Positions 45,124-53,864 of a stretch of 64,000 nucleotides of DNA are shown piece by piece (position 1 is the first letter of the stretch; each line of letters starts with the position of its first letter). Position numbers and translations under genes: made by a program. The notes beneath the pieces were generated by a model. That model was not told where the DNA came from. It did no database searches and worked only from the letters and a program-made list of their open reading frames with translations. Origin of the DNA: RGIG8244 sp045639325 (GTDB lineage Bacteria; Verrucomicrobiota; Lentisphaeria; Victivallales; UBA1829); NCBI GenBank assembly GCA_045639325.1, contig JAZUCU010000035.1, positions 117,044 through 181,043 of the forward strand, in the 5' to 3' direction.

Positions 45124-45882
45124 TTAATTCAAAATCGGAATTCGTACCCCGTTCATATCATAAAGACTGGCGGTTTTTGATGCGCTTCCGTCCAGTTCCA
45201 TTCCCGCATAGAATGTGCGGAATTCCCGATTCGGCTTGATGGAAACAACATGTCCGTCAACGGCAAGGATATTGCAAACTTTTTTGTGACGCATGGCAGC
45301 TTGTCCCCAATTGGCATCTGTGGTACAAAATGCGGCAAGAAAACGGTTGGAGAACTTTGTACCGTTTTTGCCCAGATAAATGGAATCGAGCAAATACGGG
45401 AACTGGGACGGTCTGGTAATCTTTTTTGTACTCAGATATATGACCGTTTTATAGGTGTTTGCCGGATTCTCATAAGCCAGATGTTTTACATTGATATCAT
45501 ACGCCGTATTCGGGGCGATCGCACCGTAAACATTGATTCCGCCGGGGATTTCATTTGGCGCAAGAACCGGACAGTATACATATTTCGGGTCTTCTTCCTT
45601 GATATATCCGGATTTCTGGAGAAGTCCCGCCCAGGTATCTTCTTTTGCCGTGCTGCTCCAATTTGTTTCTTTGCGTCGGGCAATCGGGCGCAGACCATTA
45701 AAATCATTGTCATAAGCTGTGGCAAGGAATCCATTCTGTTTCAGATTGTTGGTACAGCTTGTCTGTTTTGCTTGCATTTTTACTCCGTTCAACGCAGGTA
45801 GCAGCATGGCAGCCAGAATGGCGATGATGGCAATAACGACCAAAAGTTCGATCAGGGTGAAAGTATTTCTTTTTTGTTTCAT
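45124..45882 (-). CDS. Prepilin-like protein (H-x9-DG type)
   Basis: The N-terminus MKQKRNTFTLIELL continues into the hydrophobic prepilin helix and LLPALNGVKMQAKQ. The leader is only seven residues and has Thr before the Phe instead of Gly. The C-terminal HKKVCNILAVDGH fits the H-x9-DG motif. 252 residues. AAGAAAGGAG precedes the ATG. It lies between the DUF4832 and DUF4838 genes in one operon. Pilus assembly genes are absent from the window. Confidence 0.88.
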   Translation of the reverse strand: MKQKRNTFTLIELLVVIAIIAILAAMLLPALNGVKMQAKQTSCTNNLKQNGFLATAYDNDFNGLRPIARRKETNWSSTAKEDTWAGLLQKSGYIKEEDPKYVYCPVLAPNEIPGGINVYGAIAPNTAYDINVKHLAYENPANTYKTVIYLSTKKITRPSQFPYLLDSIYLGKNGTKFSNRFLAAFCTTDANWGQAAMRHKKVCNILAVDGHVVSIKPNREFRTFYAGMELDGSASKTASLYDMNGVRIPILN

Positions 45883-45902
45883 TGTCGTGCTCCTTTCTTA
45901 TT

Positions 45903-47420
45903 TTAAATTGAAATCGTGATTCCGAATTCATTGATCCCATTCCGGAATTTCAATGGATTGGCACAGCGGATGGCATATTTCTCCCGGTCCCGCAGAATAG
46001 CAAACGCATCCGGCAGCCATAATCCGGTTTTATATTCTCCCGGCGCAGGCAGCGGAAGATCGAAATGCAGGATCTGTTCTTCTCCGGAATACCATTTTTG
46101 TATATCCGTTTTTAATTCAATAGGCGTATTACCAAGCATAAAATACACTTTCCGGGGATTGACCGGCGCAGAAAATCCACGATTGATCAGGCGGATTTTG
46201 CCTGTCAGACGGGTATCCGCAATTTCATATTCAAAACTTTGCAGTTCGATCCGGTATCCAAGATGATCGCGGATATATTCATAATAGCTGCGCCAGACAT
46301 GATCTCCGCGTTCATCGCGGAAATAGGCTTCGGTCCAGGGTAGTTTTTTCGCAATCAGAAACATGGGGTCTACGGGGACCCGCTTCCAGATATCGATGGA
46401 ATAATGATCCTCCCCTTCAAACAGAACATTACCATGTACCATACCGAATGTGTCATAATGCCATTTTGCAAACAGTTCTGCGGCATCATGGGGTAATGCG
46501 GCTCCACATACATCTCTCCAGAAAAGTTCACCATCCTGTGGAAGATAACGGCTTTCCTGTTCCAGATATGCAAAATCTTTTTCTATGGCAGGAGAGCCGA
46601 GACGATTGAATGTTCCGCCATGCGTCGGTCCGGCGAGAAATCCATCATTAAAATGCCCGATTCTTGCCTGTGGAAGATCTGTGAATGCATCCTGTTCGGA
46701 GAGGGGATCCATACCGAATAATTCCTGTTTCAAAATGGGATAACGCAGCATGGTTTTCCGTTCCGGCGGGAGACTGTCCAATACTGTTGCAATCAACTCT
46801 TTCCGGAATCCCAAATCATTCTGCAGATAATGGAAACTGTTATGCCATTCTCCGAATTTACCGACGAAACCGCATTGCAGCACGTAGATCACATCGGCAT
46901 ATTTCTGAAGGATCGGCTTTAATTGAACGATATGGTTCAGCGTTGTTTCGGCTGTCGGCCCCTGTAAATTCGGGGATAGTTCGTAGGCAAAACGCAAAAG
47001 ACATTTTACACCGGATTCCCGGACTTTCCGGAAGAATGTTTCCATGTCATCCAGTTTTTCCTGAGGGATGCTTCTGCCGTCACTGTATTTCATCAGGAAA
47101 CAGTAACTTTGCATAATGGTTACGCCATCATACGCGAGAGTGTCAAGTTCATCCTGCCATTGACGGTGAGAAAATTCCACCGCATCGAGTCGGTTGCCCC
47201 GGATCAAATGCGGTACACCGGGAATCTCTACGTTCTGAAATACCGGTTTTTCGCTTCTTCCGTCAAGTTTCATTTTTTTTGAATGACAGGAACAGGTTCC
47301 AGCGATTTCCCCGGGGATACAACTGAAATACATTTCTGTGCGGAACCCGCGTTCCGGATTCCGTAAACCCATGCGCCCGTGGAGCGAATCGGGACCGGAT
47401 TGTTTGAAGTTATGGATCAT
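45903..47420 (-). CDS. DUF4874/DUF4832 protein
   Basis: The N-terminal part (LRNPERGFRTEMYFS, about 15-190) fits DUF4874 and the C-terminal part (YFMLGNTPIELKTDIQKW, LPAPGEYKTGLWLPDAF) fits DUF4832. These domains commonly occur together in proteins with a TIM-barrel-like fold thought to act on glycans. VIYVLQCGFVGKFGEWHNS carries candidate acidic residues. No signal peptide is evident. The ATG at 47420 has AAGGAG upstream, so the frame opening at 47474 was rejected. First gene of the six-gene operon divergent from AraC. Confidence 0.75.
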   Translation of the reverse strand: MIHNFKQSGPDSLHGRMGLRNPERGFRTEMYFSCIPGEIAGTCSCHSKKMKLDGRSEKPVFQNVEIPGVPHLIRGNRLDAVEFSHRQWQDELDTLAYDGVTIMQSYCFLMKYSDGRSIPQEKLDDMETFFRKVRESGVKCLLRFAYELSPNLQGPTAETTLNHIVQLKPILQKYADVIYVLQCGFVGKFGEWHNSFHYLQNDLGFRKELIATVLDSLPPERKTMLRYPILKQELFGMDPLSEQDAFTDLPQARIGHFNDGFLAGPTHGGTFNRLGSPAIEKDFAYLEQESRYLPQDGELFWRDVCGAALPHDAAELFAKWHYDTFGMVHGNVLFEGEDHYSIDIWKRVPVDPMFLIAKKLPWTEAYFRDERGDHVWRSYYEYIRDHLGYRIELQSFEYEIADTRLTGKIRLINRGFSAPVNPRKVYFMLGNTPIELKTDIQKWYSGEEQILHFDLPLPAPGEYKTGLWLPDAFAILRDREKYAIRCANPLKFRNGINEFGITISI

Positions 47421-47445
47421 GATAAATACTCCTTTCCAATCATTT

Positions 47446-47474
47446 ATTATACCACATTTCTGCCGATAATACAA
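47446..47474 (-). promoter_or_regulatory. Promoter of the DUF4832-prepilin-DUF4838 operon
   Basis: Minus strand TTGTAT, 17 bp, TATAAT, 26 nt upstream of the start. The divergent AraC gene lies beyond 47603, so the shared 182-bp region is the likely regulator target. On the plus strand a TATAGT near 47570 may serve araC. Confidence 0.6.
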
Positions 47475-47602
47475 CAGATGAAATGGTAAATCAATATATC
47501 GGAATCGGTCAAAAAGTATTTTATTTCAGTCATACAGTTGCAAAGTGCAGAATATGGATTACATTGTTATAGTAAACGGATGTATGGAAAGGTGATGTTC
47601 TT

Positions 47603-48496
47603 ATGACGAAAACCGGAAGAAATCAAGCAGTTGTCCCGGAATCTTATGATATCTGGGAAGAAGGACAGAAAAGTTATATTCGACGGAAAGAATGGAATTT
47701 GATCTCTAAAAAAATGCTTCCACTTGTACCATATCGTGCAACTGATGTCTCCCGTACCGATAAGCGTTGGTTCCGCCATATCAATTATCATTCTTTAGCC
47801 GTGGAATTGATCATTACCGGGAAGATGGAATATCAGAATGAAAACTGTACCATGATCGCCAGTGCCGGAATGTTATATGTCGTTTCTTTGGGCAGTAATG
47901 TGCGCATGGTCAAATCCGGAGACGAAGTCCGGCGGAAATTGACTTTGCTGATCACCGGCAGTTGTCTCGGTTCGATTTCTGCCGCATTGGGGTTTGATAA
48001 AGATCAACTGCTGCAGCTGCCGGATCCCCCGCTGGTGGAACGTATGATGCAGGAAATTGCCCTTGGGATCGGAGAACAGAAACCGGATGAGTATCTTTCC
48101 TGTAAAACCTATGAATTGCTTTTGTATCTTTCCAGTTTACGCAATGAGTTACCGCAAGTGCTGCGCCCTGTCCTTAATGTGTTGACACAGGATCCTGTCA
48201 ACCGGTTAACGATTCCGGATATGGCAAAATTATGCGGGATCAGTGAATCCACATTGCGGCGATTGTTCCATCATCATTTCGGTGTTTCGCCTCAGGAATA
48301 CCGGAAGAAACTCCGTTTGACGATGGGGATGGAATTGCTGCGGAATCCCTCTATTTCCATCAAAGAAGTGGCTGCCCGTTGCGGATTTGATTCCCCGTTG
48401 CGATTTTCTCTCGCATTCAAAGCTCATACCGGCGTTTCTCCACAAGTGTGGCGGAAACGGCAATGGAATAAAACGAGAAGCGCAAAAGGCGGTTGA
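47603..48496 (+). CDS. AraC-family transcriptional regulator
   Basis: The C-terminal AraC HTH pair is plain (LTIPDMAKLCGISESTLRRLF and SIKEVAARCGFDSPLRFSLAF, ending GVSPQVWRKRQW). The N-terminal domain is a cupin-like sensor (YHSLAVELIITGKMEYQNE). The ATG has GAAAGGTGA eight bases upstream. Divergence from the 47420 operon suggests local control of it. Confidence 0.9.
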   Translation: MTKTGRNQAVVPESYDIWEEGQKSYIRRKEWNLISKKMLPLVPYRATDVSRTDKRWFRHINYHSLAVELIITGKMEYQNENCTMIASAGMLYVVSLGSNVRMVKSGDEVRRKLTLLITGSCLGSISAALGFDKDQLLQLPDPPLVERMMQEIALGIGEQKPDEYLSCKTYELLLYLSSLRNELPQVLRPVLNVLTQDPVNRLTIPDMAKLCGISESTLRRLFHHHFGVSPQEYRKKLRLTMGMELLRNPSISIKEVAARCGFDSPLRFSLAFKAHTGVSPQVWRKRQWNKTRSAKGG

Positions 48497-48508
48497 GAGC
48501 AATCATCT

Positions 48509-48554
48509 AAAAAAACGGAGCTGCTTTTACCTCTTATGATAAAAAGCAGCTCCG
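48509..48554 (-). terminator. Strong terminator of the GH20 gene (also usable by araC)
   Basis: CGGAGCTGCTTTT pairs with AAAAGCAGCTCCG around a 13-nt loop. On the minus strand seven T follow. Confidence 0.9.
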
Positions 48555-48588
48555 CTAAATTTCTTTGTGGAAATGGAACCCTAAAGAC

Positions 48589-50352
48589 TCACATCTTTTC
48601 TGTTTTTGCCGTCAGTTCAGCGGTATCGGCATATAATTTTTCAAGGTAGCCGAAACGGGAATTGATAAAGTCGTCCGCTGTGAATTTTACATAATACGCA
48701 TTGATCGCTTCCACCATTTTCTTTTTGAAATCTGCAATCGCCTGGGCTCTGACGCCGGGCCATTTGTTCATGTAATCAATACGGTAATCTTCCAGCTTTT
48801 TACCAAGTTTGCCGTAATAATATTTGTTCAGGTTGCAAATGAAATCCCGTTCCTGATCCAGACATTCTGCTGCCGCAGCGAGACGGAGGAATTTCAATCT
48901 CTGATTCGTATCGACTTTGCCCGCCAGATTGCCGATTCCGTAAGGGGATTTCTTGATGTTGAGAATTGCGTCAATCAGATTCTGTTCCGGCATTTCTCCG
49001 AATAATTGCAGGGAAAGACCGCAAACAAATTTCCGGTAATCATAAGGCTTGCCGGACCACATACTGTTGGCTGCATAGAGAATGGTGAACCAGCTGCTTT
49101 CCTGCGGTTCGGCAGGGCAGTCGGCGGAACCGATTCTTGTCCAACCGGTCGCACAGACACTTTCCAGTTTGTTTTCGATTGCCGTCTTTGTCCAGGCATC
49201 GACATTTTTTCCACGAATTTCCAGCGGGGGGACGGATCCTGCCCAGTTATCGCATCCGGCATATCCGCTTGCACCGAAGATTTTGATATTGGAATCGAGG
49301 AACGATTTGAGCAGCGGGAATTCGTTACCAACGCCGCCGTAACCGTATGCCCAATACATGAGAATGGCTTTTTTGCCGAGAACCCAGCATTGCTTGGCTT
49401 CTTCGTCGGACATGGCACCATGGAGATTGCGCAGGATATCATCCCACATAATGGGCTGCCATCCTTTATCGAGAACGAAGTCCACACTGGCTCCGACTTT
49501 TTTCAGGAAGGAACCTGTTTTGCCCAGTTTTGCACATTTGGGACATTCCCCCAGATTGATGGCTTCATCGGCGCCGATATGGAAATAACCTTTATGTTCG
49601 GCAAAACACTCCATCAATTCGGTTGCCATATTATTCCAGAGAGTCTGTGCTTTTGGATTGGAAACGCAGAACTGATAAACGTGTCCATTTTCCCGGAGAG
49701 ATTTATATTTCGGATGTTTGAGAATATAATCGGAATGAGCGAGGCACTGCAGTTTCGGTACGATCTGAATGTGCAGGTCTTTAGCATACTTGCTCAATTT
49801 GCGCATTTCGTCATAGGTATAAGCACCGGGACAGCCGACGCCGGGAGCGGCTTTATAATCGTATTTATCTTCAATCTCCAACAGAATGGAGTTGACTTTA
49901 TAAGATGCCAGGATCCGCATTTCTTCCAGCAGCAGATCGAACTTCGGCTGATAACCTTTCAAGTCCCAATGGATCATGCGCAGGGGGATGGATGCTTCGT
50001 CGGAGATTTCACCGCAGGGAATGAGCGCGGGCATCTGGAGGAAGGTCTGAATACCATAGAACAGCCCGGCTTCTGATTTTGCATCGATCCGCAAGACATT
50101 TTCTGTGATCCGGATCTGATATGCTTCGATACCGTCGCCGACATCAACGGCGGGGAGATCTTTGGCATTTCCGGCGGAAATCTGGAGGAAACAGCCGGAT
50201 TTCTTTTTTGTGGCTTTGCATGCGGGGAATTTTGTTTTGAGCTCTTTGAGCATGAGGGGGCTGACCCTGGCATAATTGAGAGAGGTCATAGCTGTCATAT
50301 TGCAGACACCCTGTTGGAAAGAAGATTTTTTGACTGGCGGCAATAACATCAT
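48589..50352 (-). CDS. GH20-like beta-N-acetylhexosaminidase, cytoplasmic
   Basis: The N-terminal alpha/beta domain (AGLFYGIQTFLQM, about 95-107) leads to the GH20 barrel: RMIHWDLKG, VNSILLEIEDKYDY, IVPKLQCLAHSDY and the catalytic Asp262-Glu263 in YFHIGADEAINLG. The position of the pair and the 587-residue length fit the family. There is no signal peptide. A Cys pair (CPKC, about 270) follows the active site. ATGs at 50352 and 50349 are adjacent, with AAGGAG upstream. It would trim GlcNAc or GalNAc from imported fragments. Monocistronic. Confidence 0.85.
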   Translation of the reverse strand: MMLLPPVKKSSFQQGVCNMTAMTSLNYARVSPLMLKELKTKFPACKATKKKSGCFLQISAGNAKDLPAVDVGDGIEAYQIRITENVLRIDAKSEAGLFYGIQTFLQMPALIPCGEISDEASIPLRMIHWDLKGYQPKFDLLLEEMRILASYKVNSILLEIEDKYDYKAAPGVGCPGAYTYDEMRKLSKYAKDLHIQIVPKLQCLAHSDYILKHPKYKSLRENGHVYQFCVSNPKAQTLWNNMATELMECFAEHKGYFHIGADEAINLGECPKCAKLGKTGSFLKKVGASVDFVLDKGWQPIMWDDILRNLHGAMSDEEAKQCWVLGKKAILMYWAYGYGGVGNEFPLLKSFLDSNIKIFGASGYAGCDNWAGSVPPLEIRGKNVDAWTKTAIENKLESVCATGWTRIGSADCPAEPQESSWFTILYAANSMWSGKPYDYRKFVCGLSLQLFGEMPEQNLIDAILNIKKSPYGIGNLAGKVDTNQRLKFLRLAAAAECLDQERDFICNLNKYYYGKLGKKLEDYRIDYMNKWPGVRAQAIADFKKKMVEAINAYYVKFTADDFINSRFGYLEKLYADTAELTAKTEKM

Positions 50353-50386
50353 AATAGAATACTCCTTATATTATAAGTTTTTCCTT

Positions 50387-50415
50387 AATATAAACGTTCG
50401 GGAGTTATAATTCAA
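50387..50415 (-). promoter_or_regulatory. Promoter of the GH20 gene
   Basis: Minus strand TTGAAT, 17 bp, TATATT, 34 nt upstream of the start. Confidence 0.6.
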
Positions 50416-50487
50416 GGATGGAACGTTGAAAAAAAGGGTTAATCTGTGTATAAAATGAAAAAAATTAGCGATATTTCTGAAAAAAAC

Positions 50488-50517
50488 TTGACATTTTAAA
50501 AAAGTGTGGCATATTAT
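50488..50517 (+). promoter_or_regulatory. Promoter of rpmA
   Basis: TTGACA, 18 bp, TATTAT, with GC two bases before the -10 box, 56 nt before the rpmA start. Confidence 0.65.
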
Positions 50518-50573
50518 AGTTCTGAATTATTGAGATTGAAACAAAACAACATTATTAAATATGGAGAAGAAAA

Positions 50574-50834
50574 ATGGCACATAAGAAAGGTCAGTCCAGC
50601 AGCCGTAACGGTCGCGACAGTCAGCCTAAAATGCTCGGTATCAAAGCGTATGCCGGTGAATTCGTAACTGCAGGCAGCATCATCGTTCGTCAGCGCGGAG
50701 CTCGCTTCCATGCAGGTTCCAACGTGGGTGTCGGCCGTGACTTCACTCTCTTCGCTCTTTGCGATGGTACAGTGAATTTCCGCAAATCCCTGAAGAAATT
50801 TGTGGAAGTTATTCCTGCTCCGGCAGCTGAATAA
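50574..50834 (+). CDS. rpmA: 50S ribosomal protein L27
   Basis: bL27 lies near the peptidyl-transferase centre. MAHKKGQSSSRNGRDSQPKM is the exact family start, with no cleaved N-terminal extension, followed by VTAGSIIVRQRGARFHAG and GRDFTLFAL. 86 residues. In most bacteria rplU (L21) stands directly upstream; here the upstream neighbour is the divergent GH20 gene. obg follows after a terminator. Confidence 0.97.
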   Translation: MAHKKGQSSSRNGRDSQPKMLGIKAYAGEFVTAGSIIVRQRGARFHAGSNVGVGRDFTLFALCDGTVNFRKSLKKFVEVIPAPAAE

Positions 50835-50880
50835 GCAATTTTCTTCAGCGTTTGACGCACATACGTCATTCAGACAAAAG

Positions 50881-50927
50881 AATCCGGTATACCTTTTTAC
50901 AATCAGAAAGGAATGCCGGATTTTTTG
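50881..50927 (+). terminator. Terminator between rpmA and obg
   Basis: AATCCGGTAT-ACCTTT pairs with AAAGGA-ATGCCGGATT (one mismatch) and a T-run follows. It separates the two genes that are usually cotranscribed. Confidence 0.85.
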
Positions 50928-50967
50928 TTTTAACACAGTGTAAATTGTACAGAAAGATTAAATTCTT

Positions 50968-52002
50968 ATGTTTGTAGATCGTGCAGAAATTACAGTAAAA
51001 GCCGGAAACGGCGGCAATGGATGCTGCAGTTTCCGCAGAGAAGCATTTATCCCGAAAGGCGGTCCCAACGGTGGTGACGGTGCTCCCGGCGGTAATGTGA
51101 TTCTTGTTGCCGACATCGGCGAACAGAGCCTTGCAAACTTTGTCTTCAACCGGCGCTTTACCGCTGAAAACGGCGGCGACGGCAAGGGGAAAGACATGCA
51201 TGGCAGAAAAGGGAAAGATTGTTATATCAAAGTTCCCCTCGGTACCATTGTCCGCTCCCGCGAAACAGGTGATGTGCTTGCGGATATTGACCGGGAAAAT
51301 ATGGAAGTCGTTATCGCAGTCGGCGGTCGCGGCGGACGTGGTAACGCCCGTTTTGCCACCAGTACGAACCGTGCTCCCCGTGAACATGAACCCGGGGAAC
51401 AGACGAAAGATATTCAGCTGGATTTGGAACTGAAACTGGTTGCCGATATCGGTCTGGTCGGATTCCCCAATGCGGGTAAATCCACGATTCTCTCTGATAT
51501 TTCCAATGCCAAACCGAAAATCGCACCCTATCCGTTCACAACCCTTCACCCGGTTGTCGGCGTAATGGAATTCCCGGATTATCACAAAATCACCGTTTGT
51601 GACGTGCCGGGACTCCTTGACGGTGCTCATCAGAACGTTGGTCTGGGACATTACTTCCTCCGTCACATCGAACGTACCAAATTGTTGATTTATGTGATCG
51701 ACATGGGCGGTGTGGATGGCCGTACCCCCTGGGATGACTACGAGATTCTGCGTAAAGAGCTGGATGCTTACATGAAAGGTTTGAGCGACCGTGTGATGAT
51801 GATCGCTGCGAACAAGATGGATTTGCCGGAAAGTCAGGCGAATCTGGAAGAATTCATTTTGCGCACCGATACAAAATTGCCGATCTTCCCCTTGAGTGCG
51901 GCATCGGATGCCAGCTTTACAGAATTCCAGAACAAACTCCGGGAATTGAAAGAACAGGCGGATCTCCGTGACCTGGAAGCTCAGCGCCGGAGATCGTTCT
52001 GA
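50968..52002 (+). CDS. obg: Obg/CgtA GTPase
   Basis: This ribosome-assembly GTPase has the glycine-rich Obg fold at residues 1-158 (DRAEITVKAGNGGNGCCSFRR in part) and the G domain after it: GFPNAGKST (G1), DVPGLLDGAH (G3), ANKMDLPES (G4) and SAAS (G5). At 344 residues it lacks the variable C-terminal OCT domain seen in Firmicutes. An SDR gene starts 1 nt after its stop. Confidence 0.96.
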   Translation: MFVDRAEITVKAGNGGNGCCSFRREAFIPKGGPNGGDGAPGGNVILVADIGEQSLANFVFNRRFTAENGGDGKGKDMHGRKGKDCYIKVPLGTIVRSRETGDVLADIDRENMEVVIAVGGRGGRGNARFATSTNRAPREHEPGEQTKDIQLDLELKLVADIGLVGFPNAGKSTILSDISNAKPKIAPYPFTTLHPVVGVMEFPDYHKITVCDVPGLLDGAHQNVGLGHYFLRHIERTKLLIYVIDMGGVDGRTPWDDYEILRKELDAYMKGLSDRVMMIAANKMDLPESQANLEEFILRTDTKLPIFPLSAASDASFTEFQNKLRELKEQADLRDLEAQRRRSF

Positions 52003-52003
52003 T

Positions 52004-52726
52004 ATGAAACTGGATGGTGCAACAGTTCTTGTTACGGGTGGTGCCATCCGTTTCGGCGCTTACCTCTGCCGTGCATTTGCGCGGCGGGGAGCCAAACTGA
52101 TTATTCATTACAGAAATTCTTACACAGAGGCAAATGCTCTGCTTCAGGAATTGGGAGTGGGGCGCGGACATCAGACTGTTTACTGTGATTTGCAGGATAC
52201 TGCCCAGGCAGAAGATATGATCCGTGCTTTTGCGCCCGATGTCCTCATCAACAATGCCGCATCCTATGACCGGGCACCGCTCCCGGAGGAAACGGCAGAA
52301 TCTGCCGCCGCTCAATATGCAGTCAACGCATTGACTCCCATTGCTATGCTGCGTACATTGGCAGAAGTCCGCAAAGGACGGGAGACTGCGGCAGTGAATA
52401 TTTTGGATTGTGCGATTTCTGCCGTGCCATCCGCCTCATTCAGCTATATTTTATCCAAGAAAATGCTGGCATCAGCGACGAAACTGGCGGCTCGCCAGTG
52501 TGCGCCGGATTTACGGGTGAATGCGGTTGCTCCGGGAAATATGATCCCGGTCAAAGAATTGGCACATTTGAACATGCAGGGGACTGCGGCACGTTTGCCG
52601 TTGAAACGCCCGGTCGATCCGGAAGATGTTGCAGAGTCTGCCGTATTTCTTGCGGAAAATTCCTCAATTACAGGGACCGTTCTTTTTACGGATTGCGGTC
52701 AGAGTTTATTGGAAGAAGGAGAATAA
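52004..52726 (+). CDS. Short-chain dehydrogenase/reductase, pteridine-reductase-like
   Basis: The nucleotide site VLVTGGAIRFGAYLCRAFARRG resembles pteridine reductases and FolM more than FabG (GG-x-x-R-x-G). NNAAS and the catalytic Tyr-x-x-x-Lys in FSYILSKKML follow, then the PG motif VNAVAPGNMIP and a C-terminal TGTVLFTDCGQSL. 240 residues from the ATG at 52004, one nt after obg. A role in folate or pterin reduction is possible but unproven. Confidence 0.82.
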   Translation: MKLDGATVLVTGGAIRFGAYLCRAFARRGAKLIIHYRNSYTEANALLQELGVGRGHQTVYCDLQDTAQAEDMIRAFAPDVLINNAASYDRAPLPEETAESAAAQYAVNALTPIAMLRTLAEVRKGRETAAVNILDCAISAVPSASFSYILSKKMLASATKLAARQCAPDLRVNAVAPGNMIPVKELAHLNMQGTAARLPLKRPVDPEDVAESAVFLAENSSITGTVLFTDCGQSLLEEGE

Positions 52727-52729
52727 GAG

Positions 52730-53728
52730 ATGGAATTGACTTTTTTACGGATCAGCTGTATCCTTTTGATCGTTGCCTGTTGTATTCTGGCAGTTGATAA
52801 ATCAACCACCGGTTACAAATTTCAGAATGTTGCATCCCGCATTGCGGAAAAAACAGAAATCATCAAGGAAAATGAGAAACGCTATCAGCAGGAACTTGCC
52901 GCAGCTCAAGCTGTCTCCAAGGAAAAAGAACGCCGTCTTTATCTGCGTGCTCCGGAAGATTATTCCGAGCAGACCGGCTTGAAACCGGCAGAACAGAAAC
53001 TGCTCCCCCGTAATAAGAATGCGAATCTGGTCAAACAGTTGGTTCATGAAGCTGATCCCACGATGGATCCGGAAAAATTGATCAAGGAAAGTGTTAAACT
53101 CCCGGCCGTAAAAGCGGAGTCTGTGGTGAATGATTGTGTGATTCACCCGGAAACCGGACTCGTCACATATCCGCCCGCTGCCAAGCTGGAAGAAATGGCG
53201 CGGAAAAACGGTTTGAATCCTTCCACTTCTTTTGCCTGGGATATGAAGAATTTCCGTCTCAGCTGTGTTACCAATGTACATCCTTCCAAAAAACTGCCTG
53301 GCCGTTATGCTGCAGCTTATTGCGAATGGACCGCTCCGCTTGCTCAACCTCATGTGGTGCAGAGCGGAAAGGACAGTGTGATTTTCCCCTTTGCTGCAAC
53401 CAATACACAGAATACCCGGGAAATTACATTCCTCCCTGCCAAGTCCGGTGTCCCTCTCGGTGGCATCTATGTGCATTATTTCCGCTTGACCGGGAACAAC
53501 AGTTTTCAGTTGGATTATGAATTGCCTGCCGCCGTTGCAGAGGATGACTTCCGTGCCGGAATCAAATTATTTCCTCTGGTCTGCGGCGTTGTTACAACCG
53601 TACAGCACAACCGGGTAAAATCGTTCCGTATTATGCCGAAGAATGGGGAAATGACCTTCCTGATTGTTGCTGAACGCGCATTCTTTCCTGTCAGTGTTAC
53701 CGGGATGACGTCAGGGAACCTCTATTAA
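52730..53728 (+). CDS. Hypothetical protein with N-terminal membrane anchor
   Basis: I do not recognise this 332-residue protein. Residues 5-22 are a membrane segment or uncleaved signal. Residues 30-65 form a charged helix, probably coiled coil (IKENEKRYQQELAAAQA). The rest (170-332) is beta-rich, with FLPAKSGVPLGGIYVHYF, and may be an extracytoplasmic domain. It follows the SDR gene by 3 nt and is cotranscribed with it. The downstream region is the structured element at 53728-53864. Confidence 0.65.
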   Translation: MELTFLRISCILLIVACCILAVDKSTTGYKFQNVASRIAEKTEIIKENEKRYQQELAAAQAVSKEKERRLYLRAPEDYSEQTGLKPAEQKLLPRNKNANLVKQLVHEADPTMDPEKLIKESVKLPAVKAESVVNDCVIHPETGLVTYPPAAKLEEMARKNGLNPSTSFAWDMKNFRLSCVTNVHPSKKLPGRYAAAYCEWTAPLAQPHVVQSGKDSVIFPFAATNTQNTREITFLPAKSGVPLGGIYVHYFRLTGNNSFQLDYELPAAVAEDDFRAGIKLFPLVCGVVTTVQHNRVKSFRIMPKNGEMTFLIVAERAFFPVSVTGMTSGNLY

Positions 53729-53864
53729 TTAAAACCGATGGCTTTTCGCGTCTGGGCAAAGTCTAATCAGCAAGAATTTTCGGTGGTTACTCTACGAGTA
53801 GCCACACTCAAATCTTCCTGTATTATCTTTTTGCTCATCCGCTGAAAATTCATTCGTTTTTAAT
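53728..53864. repeat. Structured palindromic element between convergent genes
   Basis: Three nested pairings are visible: outer ATTAAAACCGATG (53728-53740) with CATTCGTTTTTAAT (53851-53864); middle GAATTTTCGGTGG (53774-53786) with CCGCTGAAAATTC (53839-53851, two G-T pairs); apical GTGGTTACTC with GAGTAGCCAC around TAC (53783-53805). The middle and apical stems share four bases, so they compete. It covers the ends of both neighbouring genes. A MITE-like remnant, a complex terminator or a structured RNA are all possible. Confidence 0.55.
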
